A stretch of DNA of 17,603 nucleotides, taken from positions 1 through 17,603 of the forward strand of contig SYAM01000045.1 in NCBI GenBank assembly GCA_005787645.1. The letters are read 5' to 3'. Positions within the stretch are counted from its first letter, which is position 1, and each line of letters starts with the position of its first letter. This document shows, one piece after another, positions 1 through 7,184 of the stretch. Both the position numbers and the translations under genes were made by a program. This DNA comes from Actinomycetota bacterium. GTDB lineage: Bacteria > Actinomycetota > Actinomycetes > Nanopelagicales > Nanopelagicaceae. The notes under the pieces are model-generated. The model was given only the letters and a program-made list of their open reading frames with translations. It ran no database searches and was not told the origin of the DNA.

Positions 1-136
1 AACCATCTCGCAATTTATCGATTTTGGTTTGCTGTGGCTCTCCTGCTTCGTCTTGAGCGCTATACAACTTTGCAAAGTATTCGAGGTCAGCCTGAGCTTT
101 CTCTTCATTAGAGGGACGACGTGGTTCCTGTGACAA
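1..136 (-). CDS. N-terminal fragment of an unrecognised protein
   Basis: A 45-codon open frame runs off the left edge. It begins at a TTG codon (134-136). An in-frame TGA lies four codons before the TTG, and no ATG or GTG lies between, so TTG is the best start. A strong Shine-Dalgarno tract, GAGG followed by GGG (141-147), sits 7 bases ahead of it. The residues are highly charged and hydrophilic (opening MSQEPRRPSNEEKAQADLEY), with no signal peptide or membrane segment, so a cytoplasmic protein with a disordered or helical N-terminus is likely. I do not recognise the family. The strong ribosome site and coding-like composition support a real gene, but most of it lies outside the window. Confidence 0.6.
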   Translation of the reverse strand, partial: MSQEPRRPSNEEKAQADLEYFAKLYSAQDEAGEPQQTKIDKLRDG

Positions 137-230
137 CTTGCCCCCTCACTTGAAGAACTTGGGTGAAGTCTAGGTTGCGGCATGGGGAAAAAATAGCAAT
201 TTGAGGTTGATAAGTTTTAATTTATGCCAG

Positions 231-1385
231 TTAAGTGATGGCTGTTACGGGATTCGTTTGGTCAATTCTCGAAATTTGACTGGACTCTATAAGTTGATAG
301 TTGCCAGTCAAAGTCATCGCTGCTGCTCCTGTGATTCCAGCGCCATCGATTATGGAGAACGAAAGGTTTCCGGCATTACTTCCGGTAGAAAAAGTTCCAA
401 CAGCCTCGAAAATGTATTCGTGAACTGACGCTCCCGAGCGATAAGAGTAGGCCTCCGTAACCAGAACCGAATACTTGAGATCTGTTACATTTGTTGCAAA
501 CACTTCCATTCCAAAATTTCTCGTTTTCTGCGCAGTCGCTATAGCTCCAAATTGCCGAATCGAGAAGAAATACTTCTTGTTCGCCTGAAAAGTCACCACG
601 GATTGACTCGTAACTCCAGTTCCTCCGGAACTCGTATTTAACGTAAGTCCCAACGTGTCTCCATGAATGACTCTTGTTAAACCCGCTGGACCAACTTCAC
701 CTTGTGCTCCTGCTGCACCGTTTGCTCCTGCTGTGCCGGGCTCGCCTTGAACGCCCTGCAAACCTCGTGGGCCTGTTTCACCCTGAATACCTTGCGCACC
801 TGCCGCGCCTGTTGTTCCGGGTGTTCCGGCGGCGCCTTGCGCTCCCGCTGAGCCTGCAGGACCTGCGGGACCGGCAGGACCAGTTACACCTGCGGGACCG
901 GCAGGACCAGTTACACCTGCGGGACCGGCAGGACCAGTTCCTCCAGATCCACCACCTGATATTCCTGCGGGTCCGCGCTCACCATCTTTTCCATTTGCAC
1001 CATCACGTCCATCTTTACCGTTGCTACCTTGCTTACCAGGTGCTCCTTGAGCACCTGCAACTCCTGCAGGTCCAAGCAAACTTTTCGGTAGTGGCCACGC
1101 ATTCTTTTTCTTTGGTCCATAAATATTCATCGCAACAGTGTCAATATAAAAATCACCATTTATACCAATCGAAGCACTTGGTGCACCTATGCCATTGAGT
1201 AAAGTATTTACGGCTGAGGATGAATTACTTCTCTTCGCACTCTTCACAGCGACAGTCTTTGCGGATTTAGTTTTTGGAGCCGCAAATGAACTATTCGCAT
1301 CAACAATGATGATGCTAGAAATCAAGAGAAGCAGGGAAAGGGTGCGACTTACTGGAGTCGCGACAGGGAAAGATGCAGTACTCAC
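231..1385 (-). CDS. Secreted collagen-like (Gly-X-Y repeat) protein
   Basis: This is a 384-residue secreted protein. A signal peptide (hydrophobic core about residues 17-28, likely cleavage after about residue 36) is followed by a basic Ser/Lys/Ala linker. A GDFYIDT...IYGPK segment (about 77-92) follows; this lead-in commonly precedes collagen-like repeats in bacterial and phage proteins. Gly-X-Y repeats cover about 105-146 and 151-237, with one phase break in a Gly/Ser-rich spot, then about 147 non-repetitive C-terminal residues that probably form a trimerising or binding head. No LPXTG signal or C-terminal anchor is seen, so the protein is secreted or loosely surface-bound. I chose GTG at 1383-1385 because GGAGG lies 5 bases upstream and it gives a normal signal peptide. 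GTG at 1442, also with a GGAG, would add 19 residues. The fold class is clear; the function is unknown. Confidence 0.85.
   Translation of the reverse strand: MSTASFPVATPVSRTLSLLLLISSIIIVDANSSFAAPKTKSAKTVAVKSAKRSNSSSAVNTLLNGIGAPSASIGINGDFYIDTVAMNIYGPKKKNAWPLPKSLLGPAGVAGAQGAPGKQGSNGKDGRDGANGKDGERGPAGISGGGSGGTGPAGPAGVTGPAGPAGVTGPAGPAGPAGSAGAQGAAGTPGTTGAAGAQGIQGETGPRGLQGVQGEPGTAGANGAAGAQGEVGPAGLTRVIHGDTLGLTLNTSSGGTGVTSQSVVTFQANKKYFFSIRQFGAIATAQKTRNFGMEVFATNVTDLKYSVLVTEAYSYRSGASVHEYIFEAVGTFSTGSNAGNLSFSIIDGAGITGAAAMTLTGNYQLIESSQISRIDQTNPVTAIT
862..942. repeat. Three tandem 27-base repeats in the collagen-like gene
   Basis: Three head-to-tail 27-base units (862-888, 889-915, 916-942) are identical except for the last few bases of the third. 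Each encodes nine residues, GPAGPAGVT or its close variant. Synonymous positions are also identical, which points to recent duplication or slippage. Changes in unit number would keep the reading frame and the Gly-X-Y phase. Confidence 0.9.
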
Positions 1386-1684
1386 GATGGCCTCCATGGC
1401 TGAGGTGAAATGGGCAATCCCAGCCGTGAAACTGAGAGCCACCTGAGCTCCGAGATAAGTGAAAACCGATTACTCTGCGTTGGCAACCGTCAGAAACCGC
1501 CTGAAATCTGGACTTTAGCCACCTAAGCCCCATAAAAATCGAATAACTTCGGCCTCTGAACTGCCAAAATATTCACAAACGCCTCTAAGACTTCCTGGTT
1601 AATCTCCACAGAGAGTCGGGGCAACCTTCGAGATATCAGCAGGGTGCAAGGCCCTAATGAACAATGAAGAAGAAGGAGTACGGA
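1386..1684. other. Divergent intergenic region between two secreted-protein genes
   Basis: About 299 bases lie between the chosen starts of the collagen-like gene (minus) and the small secreted protein (plus); the stretch shrinks to about 240 bases if the upstream GTG at 1442 is used. It must hold the promoters and leaders of both genes. I see no clear -35/-10 pair, tRNA or strong terminator. A GC-rich stretch at 1618-1655, with a GGGGCAACC and a GGGTGCAAGGCCC segment, hints at leader structure but matches no riboswitch I can support. Confidence 0.4.
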
Positions 1685-2392
1685 ATGAAGAAGAGCATCA
1701 AGCTTGCTGCGCTTACTGCAGTAGCAGCTCTAACCCTAGGTTCTGCATCTGGCGCACTCGCCGATAATCGCGGAAAGGGAGTGGGTCCTGGCGGTCCTAA
1801 AGGCGGAATGCACATGGAAGGCCCACGAGGTGGTGGCGCAGGCGTCGCTGCAGTTCTCGCCGAGTTGGTCAAAGCAGGAACCATCACCCAAGCGCAATCC
1901 GATGCAATCTCCAAGGCGCTAATCAATGCACCTGCCGCAGCAAAGGCTGCAGCAGAGGCAGCGAAAGTTGCTCATGAGAAATTGATTGCCGACACCGTTG
2001 GACTTGCATGGGCCGATATCGAAACTCGCCTAAAGGCAGGCGAAACTCTCGCTGCGATCGCTGGCGCAAAGAAAGATGCCCTCATTGCTGCGCTAGTAAA
2101 AGAAGCAACTGATCGCATCGATGCAGCAGTAGCTGCAGGTCGCATGAGCGCAGAGCGTGCAGCAACCGAGAAGACAGGTCTTACCGAGAGAATCGCAGCC
2201 CACGTGGCACGCGTTCATAAGGCAGAAGGTCCAAAGGGCAAAGGTCCAAAGGGCAAAGGTCCAAAGGGCAAAGTCGTCGCACCGAAAGCAGCAGCGACTC
2301 CCTCAGCAACCACCGGTGCAACCAATGCAAAGAGCAACGGCAAAGTCGTGGTGAAGCAGGTAAAGACGACCACAACGAAGAAAGCCTCATAA
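1685..2392 (+). CDS. Small secreted Ala/Lys-rich protein of unknown function
   Basis: This is a 235-residue exported protein. A signal peptide covers residues 1-26 (MKKSIKLAAL..., cleavage after SGALA), followed by a Gly-rich stretch (29-53). A helical, alanine-rich core (55-178) contains the phrase LAWADIETRLKAGETLAAIA (107-126), a pattern seen in secreted actinobacterial and firmicute hypothetical proteins. Then come a repeated GPKGK run (182-196) and a basic, low-complexity tail rich in K, T and A. Start ATG 1685 has GGAG six bases upstream; ATG 1664 is in frame but that ribosome site lies inside the extension, so it is rejected. A strong terminator follows the gene. The basic tail could bind cell-wall polymers or DNA, but that is only inference. 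No family is named with confidence. Confidence 0.85.
   Translation: MKKSIKLAALTAVAALTLGSASGALADNRGKGVGPGGPKGGMHMEGPRGGGAGVAAVLAELVKAGTITQAQSDAISKALINAPAAAKAAAEAAKVAHEKLIADTVGLAWADIETRLKAGETLAAIAGAKKDALIAALVKEATDRIDAAVAAGRMSAERAATEKTGLTERIAAHVARVHKAEGPKGKGPKGKGPKGKVVAPKAAATPSATTGATNAKSNGKVVVKQVKTTTTKKAS
2231..2275. repeat. Three tandem 15-base repeats encoding GPKGK
   Basis: Units at 2231-2245 and 2246-2260 are identical (CCAAAGGGCAAAGGT), and 2261-2275 differs only in its last two bases. They encode the basic GPKGK run near the C-terminus of the secreted protein. The identity at synonymous positions suggests slippage or recent duplication. Confidence 0.9.
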
Positions 2393-2423
2393 CCCCTAGC
2401 AAGTAAGACCCCCTCTAAATGGT

Positions 2424-2467
2424 GAGGCGCGCGTGGATAATAAAATCCACCGCGTCTCATCTTTTTT
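2424..2467 (+). terminator. Intrinsic terminator of the small secreted protein gene
   Basis: Arms 2424-2438 and 2445-2458 pair over about 14 base pairs with one bulged C and one G-T pair. The loop is AT-rich and six T residues follow at 2462-2467. This is the strongest hairpin I noticed in the window. It ends 16 bases before the rpiB start codon, so it should insulate rpiB from the upstream gene or act as a leader element for it. Confidence 0.85.
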
Positions 2468-2483
2468 CTGAGAGTATCCCCCC

Positions 2484-2948
2484 ATGAAAATCCATATCGC
2501 CAGTGATCATGCCGGGTTCGCATACAAAACCCTCATCATCAGCCACCTTCACCTCAATGGCCACGAAGTCGTCGACCACGGACCGTTCGAGTATGAAGCC
2601 CTCGATGATTACCCAGTCTTCTGCCTACGTGCGGCTGAGGCAGTAGGAGCCGAAGCCGGATCGCTAGGTATCGTCCTCGGCGGTTCTGGAAATGGTGAAC
2701 AAATCTCAGCAAACAAAGTCGCAGGCGTCCGTGCCGCCCTTGCATGGAAACCAGAGATCGCCAAGCTCGCCCGCCAACATAACAATGCCAATGTCCTCTC
2801 AATCGGCGAGCGCATGCACTCCGAGAAAGAAGCGCTCGAAATCGTCGATGCCTTCCTTGCCACTGATTACTCGAACGAAGAGCGTCACACCCGACGAATC
2901 GACATGATTAGCGAATATGAAGAGAGCAAGAAACTTCCTCCGCTTTAG
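2484..2948 (+). CDS. rpiB: Ribose-5-phosphate isomerase B
   Basis: It interconverts ribose 5-phosphate and ribulose 5-phosphate in the cytoplasmic pentose phosphate pathway. The 154-residue protein is full length for the RpiB/LacAB family. Visible motifs are SDHAG (7-11), GIVLGGSGNGEQ (62-73) and QHNNANVL (98-105). As in the Mycobacterium tuberculosis enzyme, the catalytic cysteine of E. coli RpiB is absent and a glutamate (Glu72 in GNGEQ) stands as the likely base; His99 and the Arg110-Met-His112 segment are phosphate or ring-opening candidates. ATG 2484 gives the family-typical N-terminus, but the ribosome site before it is poor. Its stop lies 13 bases from the convergent trmB stop. A terminator directly upstream means it needs its own promoter or read-through. 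Confidence 0.95.
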   Translation: MKIHIASDHAGFAYKTLIISHLHLNGHEVVDHGPFEYEALDDYPVFCLRAAEAVGAEAGSLGIVLGGSGNGEQISANKVAGVRAALAWKPEIAKLARQHNNANVLSIGERMHSEKEALEIVDAFLATDYSNEERHTRRIDMISEYEESKKLPPL

Positions 2949-2961
2949 TCGCTACAGAGCC

Positions 2962-3633
2962 TCAATGTTTGTAGTAGAAGAAATCCGTCACCTGATGCTC
3001 TTTTGTTAACCCCTGCTCTTCAAATCGAGTAAGCGGTCGATTACTAGGACGCTGCACCACTCCTCCAACGAATTGTGACGCATCTGCGAATTCTGCCTCT
3101 ATCCACTTCGCGTATGGTTGCCAATCAGTGGCGATATGTAACAACCCCTTTGATACTAATTTCGTCGCGAGCAATGGGATGAAATCTCCCTGCAGAAGTC
3201 GGCGTTTGTGATGGCGTAACTTCTGCCAAGGATCAGGAAAGTAAATCCGAATCTCATCGAAACTCTCACTCACAAATTTGCTCTCGAGAATCTCCTTAAC
3301 ATCACCATGAACGATACGAATGTTCTGTAAGCCCATCTTTTCGATGCGCCACAGCAGCGATCCCACACCAGGTTTGTGTACTTCGATTGCGATGATCGAA
3401 GTATCGGGCTCCGCCTCTGCCATCTGCGCTGTAGCCTCGCCCATCCCACTGCCGATCTCCAATACCCGTCGCTTGGCATTCGGAAATATCTCTCGCACTT
3501 CTATCGGGTCATTGGAGAGAGGAAGGAGAAAGCGCTCCCCCAATCGCTCTATGGCTCCCTCTTGAGCGGGTGTAATCCGGGCGCCTCGTAACTTATAGGT
3601 GCGAATCGAATTCGGGTGCTCTCCGCTTTCCAT
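2962..3633 (-). CDS. trmB: tRNA (guanine-N7-)-methyltransferase
   Basis: It uses S-adenosylmethionine to make m7G46 in the variable loop of tRNAs. The 223-residue protein shows the TrmB order of motifs: RTYKLRGARITPAQ near the N-terminus (11-24), SAM-binding LEIGSGMG (58-65), the acidic IAIEVHKPG (81-89), the hallmark YFPDPWQKLRHHKRR (131-145), a TDW (169-171), and the C-terminal substrate motif RPLTRFE (199-205). Start ATG 3631-3633 has no strong Shine-Dalgarno, but no better in-frame start is seen. It is convergent with rpiB and divergent from pepN across an 85-base gap. Confidence 0.95.
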   Translation of the reverse strand: MESGEHPNSIRTYKLRGARITPAQEGAIERLGERFLLPLSNDPIEVREIFPNAKRRVLEIGSGMGEATAQMAEAEPDTSIIAIEVHKPGVGSLLWRIEKMGLQNIRIVHGDVKEILESKFVSESFDEIRIYFPDPWQKLRHHKRRLLQGDFIPLLATKLVSKGLLHIATDWQPYAKWIEAEFADASQFVGGVVQRPSNRPLTRFEEQGLTKEHQVTDFFYYKH

Positions 3634-3634
3634 A

Positions 3635-3698
3635 GGGAAAGGGTGCCACCAATGAGACAGATTTCTGGCCCTGGTGGTTGGATAGTGACCTCTTTCCC
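3635..3698. promoter_or_regulatory. Nested inverted repeats between trmB and pepN
   Basis: The short divergent spacer contains an outer inverted repeat, GGGAAAG (3635-3641) and CTTTCCC (3692-3698), and an inner one, CCACCA (3646-3651) and TGGTGG (3672-3677). The promoters of both genes must lie here. The arms could be operator sites or form a leader hairpin, or they may be chance. Confidence 0.3.
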
Positions 3699-3718
3699 CG
3701 CCTACAAGGAGTCACACA

Positions 3719-6265
3719 GTGCCTGGAGTCAATCTCACCCGCGAAGAAGCCCTCGCTCGCTCGGCCCACATCAGTGTCGATAGCTACCACGTGGATCTTG
3801 ACCTCACCACGGGCGCTGAAACCTTCCGTGCCCAGACCACAGTCAAGTTCCGTAGCAGCAAACCGGGCTCTGCAACATTCATCGATGCAGTGGGTAAGTC
3901 AATGTACAGCGCAACGCTAAATGGCACCGCTTTAGATGCAAGCGCTTTCGATGGTGAGAGCATCCACCTGACCAATCTTGCGGCAGAGAACACGCTTGTT
4001 GTCGACCTCGAGGCAATCTATTCGGTGAGCGGCGAAGGGCTTCATCGTTTTGTCGATCCTGCCGACTCTGAAATTTATCTTTACACACAATTTGAAGTTG
4101 CAGACGCTCGACGTATGTATGCCTGCTTTGATCAACCTGATCTCAAGGCAACCTTCACTCTCAGTGCGATCACTCCAGAGCACTGGGAAGTAATCTCCAA
4201 CAATCCTGTGGACAAGGTTGAAGAACTATCCACCGAAAAGAAGCGGACCCTGTTCACCATCACCCCTGTGATGTCTACCTATATCACCGCGCTTGTTGCT
4301 GGGCCGTATCACAAAGAGTTCGACACATACAAAGGTGAGAAGGAAGTTCCACTAGGAATCTACTGCCGTAAATCACTTGCCAAACATCTTGATGCAAGTG
4401 AGATCTTCCTCATCACCAAACAAGGCTTCGAATACTTTGAACGCGAATTTGGTCTGGCCTATCCTTTTGCTAAATACGATCAATTGGCAGTAGCAGAATT
4501 TAATGCCGGTGCGATGGAGAATGCTGGATGTGTCACTTTTGCAGAGGATTACTTCGTCTTCCGTAGCAAGGTAACAGATAAGAATTACAACTGGCGAGCC
4601 AATGTCATCCTCCATGAGATGGCACATATGTGGTTCGGCGACCTCGTCACTATGTCTTGGTGGGATGATCTCTGGCTCAACGAATCATTTGCCGAATGGG
4701 CTTCCTACACCGCGCTAGCAGATGCCACAAAATTCAAGAACTCATGGACCACCTTCAACGCTGAGAGGAAGAATTGGGCTTACCGACAGGACCAACTCTC
4801 TTCAACTCATCCCATTGTCGTTGATATGCACGACTTAGAAGCCGTGCGCACTAACTTCGATGGCATCACCTACGCCAAAGGCGCCTCAGTGCTCCAACAA
4901 TTGGTAGCGCACGTAGGTAAGGCTAATTTCGTCGCAGCATTAAAGAAGTATTTTGCTAAGCATGCATGGAAGAACACCACGCTCAATGATCTGTTGGTAG
5001 AACTTGAGGCCACTAGCGGTCGCGACCTAAAGCCTTGGGTAGATACCTGGCTCTGTTCTGCAGGGGTAAATACGCTCCGGCCCGAGGTTTCGGTGGTCGA
5101 TGGGAAGTATGCGTCAGTCCACGTCAAGCAGGAACCACCGAAGGTGCCAGCAGGATCCAAAGAACTTCGACCCCATCGAATGTCCGTGGGTATTTACGAT
5201 CTCGTTGGTGAAAAAATCGTTCGCCGAAAGAGCCACGAACTTGATGTGATGGGAAGTTCTACATCAGTTGATGCATTCAAAGGCGAAGCTGAAGGTGATC
5301 TTCTCCTTATCAATGACGGTGACCTCTCCTACGGAAAGATTCGTTTCGAAGCTAAATCAGTGAAGACGCTTATCGCCAAACTTTCCGGCGTCGAAGAGCC
5401 GCTCACCCGCGCACTCTGTTGGTCAGCAACATGGGACATGCTCCGCGATGGTGAGTTGAGCGCAAGTGAGTATGTTCCAATGGCGGTAACGGGATTATCG
5501 ACCGAGAAGGATGTTTCTGTCGTGTCCATGACTTTGATGCAACTAGGAACCGCGGTTGAGCTATATGCATGTAACGAGAACCGCGACAAGGTGCGCGAGC
5601 AGGTGGCTAATGGCGTAGAGATTCTTCTCGAACAGGCAGCAGAGGGAAGCGATATGCAATTGCAGTATGCGCGTTCCTTTGCATCGTTCGCATTCTCTGA
5701 TCGTCAACATTCACGAATCAAAGATATGCTCGATAGCAGACTGCCAGGTCTTGTCGTTGATGCGGATCTACGTTGGCACTTCATCAACTGCCTTGCAGAG
5801 CGTGGAAAATGCTCTCCTGAAGTGATTGATGCTGAACTTGAGCGCGATAACACCGCTAGCGGACATAAATATGCAGCCTCAGCTCGGGCCGCACTTCCAA
5901 CAGTCGCGGCGAAGGAGAGAGCCTGGGCTGATGCAATCGGCGGCGAACTCTCCAACCACATTCACGATGCGACCATCGCTGGCTTTAATAGAGCGCTACA
6001 ACGGGATCTGACCAAGTCTTATATCGATAGGTATTTCGAATCGCTTATCGCGGTATGGGAGAAACTCTCCTATGAGTTGGCATCGACGATTGTTACCGGC
6101 TTCTATCCTGCATACCAAGTCAATGAAGAGGTTCTCAATAAATCTGAGTCATGGTTAAACGGGGACGGCAAAGATGCACCGGCGGCGCTTCGACGTTTTG
6201 TGAGTGAGAACCGAGATGCCCTAGCAAGGGCGCTCAACGCACAAAAAGTTGATACCCACTTCTAA
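3719..6265 (+). CDS. pepN: Aminopeptidase N (M1 family zinc metallopeptidase)
   Basis: It removes N-terminal residues from peptides in the cytoplasm. At 848 residues it has the usual actinobacterial PepN length. The M1 signatures are complete: the exopeptidase motif GAMEN (264-268), zinc site HEMAH (299-303) with the third ligand Glu322 in NESFAEW, and the transition-state tyrosine Tyr385 in FDGITYAKG. The N-terminal beta domain, thermolysin-like catalytic domain and helical ERAP1-like C-terminal domain (about 530-840) are all present. Start GTG 3719 is supported by AAGGAG seven bases upstream. No signal peptide is seen. It is convergent with the DUF4389 gene, with 17 bases between stops and no terminator. 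Confidence 0.97.
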   Translation: MPGVNLTREEALARSAHISVDSYHVDLDLTTGAETFRAQTTVKFRSSKPGSATFIDAVGKSMYSATLNGTALDASAFDGESIHLTNLAAENTLVVDLEAIYSVSGEGLHRFVDPADSEIYLYTQFEVADARRMYACFDQPDLKATFTLSAITPEHWEVISNNPVDKVEELSTEKKRTLFTITPVMSTYITALVAGPYHKEFDTYKGEKEVPLGIYCRKSLAKHLDASEIFLITKQGFEYFEREFGLAYPFAKYDQLAVAEFNAGAMENAGCVTFAEDYFVFRSKVTDKNYNWRANVILHEMAHMWFGDLVTMSWWDDLWLNESFAEWASYTALADATKFKNSWTTFNAERKNWAYRQDQLSSTHPIVVDMHDLEAVRTNFDGITYAKGASVLQQLVAHVGKANFVAALKKYFAKHAWKNTTLNDLLVELEATSGRDLKPWVDTWLCSAGVNTLRPEVSVVDGKYASVHVKQEPPKVPAGSKELRPHRMSVGIYDLVGEKIVRRKSHELDVMGSSTSVDAFKGEAEGDLLLINDGDLSYGKIRFEAKSVKTLIAKLSGVEEPLTRALCWSATWDMLRDGELSASEYVPMAVTGLSTEKDVSVVSMTLMQLGTAVELYACNENRDKVREQVANGVEILLEQAAEGSDMQLQYARSFASFAFSDRQHSRIKDMLDSRLPGLVVDADLRWHFINCLAERGKCSPEVIDAELERDNTASGHKYAASARAALPTVAAKERAWADAIGGELSNHIHDATIAGFNRALQRDLTKSYIDRYFESLIAVWEKLSYELASTIVTGFYPAYQVNEEVLNKSESWLNGDGKDAPAALRRFVSENRDALARALNAQKVDTHF

Positions 6266-6282
6266 ACCTAAGAGCTCAGGAC

Positions 6283-6879
6283 TTAATCCTTCAAACTGAA
6301 GGATGGATATTCATCGGTGACGAGCAGGAATGCGTAACCCAACACGCGATTCCAATAGCGAGTGGTACCGAAGAGAACTTCGGCGACTACCTGAGGCATA
6401 TCTTTGGTGAAGATGATGGCAAACCAGCCGAGAATCAACATAATGAGTGCATAAATCGTGTAGATCGCGCCAACGATGTAGAGCGGAACGGCAAGAATCC
6501 ACTTCACAAGCGGAAGTAGGCGATTTAATTTCTTTCCACCTTCGACCTCAGGAAATATCACTCGAACCGAACTGTTAGCCTCGATGGAAGGGTAATTGTC
6601 GTTGAGCAACACCGCATAAGCGGTGAGACGAGTAGAAAGTTCCAAGATTGCTTGATTAAATCGGAGCGCATAACTTGGGTAGACGCCTCGAAAAACAATC
6701 GCTAGGAGCACCGGGAGCACAATGACGCCCATTCCTAAACTTAAGGATTCGGCGCCACCTGGTGCAAAGGAGAAGGCGAAAATGGTGACAGGAACAATTA
6801 ACACGTAGCGAAAGAGAACGCTAATTTGGTCTCGATTTTCGAGTTTTACATCTATATGCGTCTCGATTTGATTGCTCAT
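6283..6879 (-). CDS. DUF4389 family membrane protein
   Basis: This 198-residue integral membrane protein has hydrophobic stretches at about 21-40, 46-64 and a long pair at 122-157. The spacing and the repeated phrases VYPSYALRFN (67-76), DNYPSIE (94-100) and TDEYPSFSLKD (188-198) are typical of DUF4389, whose function is not known. The two halves look related, each with a membrane pair followed by a YPS motif, which suggests an internal duplication. ATG 6877-6879 follows the stop of the small membrane protein by 10 bases, so the two are almost certainly cotranscribed and may work together at the membrane. Confidence 0.85.
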   Translation of the reverse strand: MSNQIETHIDVKLENRDQISVLFRYVLIVPVTIFAFSFAPGGAESLSLGMGVIVLPVLLAIVFRGVYPSYALRFNQAILELSTRLTAYAVLLNDNYPSIEANSSVRVIFPEVEGGKKLNRLLPLVKWILAVPLYIVGAIYTIYALIMLILGWFAIIFTKDMPQVVAEVLFGTTRYWNRVLGYAFLLVTDEYPSFSLKD

Positions 6880-6889
6880 CGCGTGCGGA

Positions 6890-7156
6890 CTACCTGATCT
6901 CAGTTAAAACGTTTGTCGCTTCACTCTTAACGTCACGAGGGCGATGAATCGCGTAGCTGAGTACGACGATAGTAAGAAATATTCCTACGGGAGCGATGAC
7001 GAAGTAGAGGGTGGTCTGCAAAGCGGTAAGCCCCTGGCCAGGATCTGCAGATCCCTCTTGTGGGACAGCCCATGCAGGAGAGGTAGGGAGCGTGAAGAGA
7101 GCAAGGAGAGTGAGAACGTTTGTAATAAGGAATGGTGTCGTAGTTTTTATTCTCAT
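6890..7156 (-). CDS. Small exported membrane protein, function unknown
   Basis: This is an 88-residue protein with an N-terminal signal peptide (about 1-30, ending SPAWA), a short extracytoplasmic loop (31-46), one membrane helix (about 48-69) and a charged cytoplasmic tail beginning HRPRD. Small actinobacterial proteins with this signal-loop-helix plan are common, but I cannot name a function. It lies 28 bases after the HNH gene and 10 bases before the DUF4389 gene, suggesting one operon. A partnership with the DUF4389 protein is inference from spacing. The ribosome site before ATG 7154-7156 is weak. Confidence 0.75.
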   Translation of the reverse strand: MRIKTTTPFLITNVLTLLALFTLPTSPAWAVPQEGSADPGQGLTALQTTLYFVIAPVGIFLTIVVLSYAIHRPRDVKSEATNVLTEIR

Positions 7157-7184
7157 GATTTATCTACTCTAGCGTAAGTAAACA

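Noticed and set aside
862..942. Regular 27-base repeats that might be a CRISPR array
   Set aside because: The units are directly adjacent with no spacers and encode in-frame Gly-X-Y triplets.
674..1198. A 174-codon plus-strand open frame across the collagen-like gene
   Set aside because: It is the antisense shadow of Gly-X-Y repeats, whose GC-rich pattern suppresses stops. Its Leu/Arg/His-rich product has no protein-like features and no good ribosome site.
1443..1540. Possible ydaO-type or other riboswitch leading the collagen-like gene
   Set aside because: A few short matches only; no consistent set of helices could be drawn.
1618..1660. Possible c-di-GMP-type riboswitch before the small secreted protein
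   Set aside because: GGGGCAACC and GGGTGCAAGGCC loosely recall parts of the motif, but the paired stems, GAAA loop and closing GGUUGCC segment are missing.
2215..2523. A 102-codon minus-strand open frame over the secreted-protein tail
   Set aside because: It is a shadow of the repeat-rich coding region and crosses the terminator.
6286..6305. Hairpin ATCCTTC/GAAGGAT near the pepN end as a terminator
   Set aside because: It lies inside the last codons of the convergent DUF4389 gene and is not followed by a T run.
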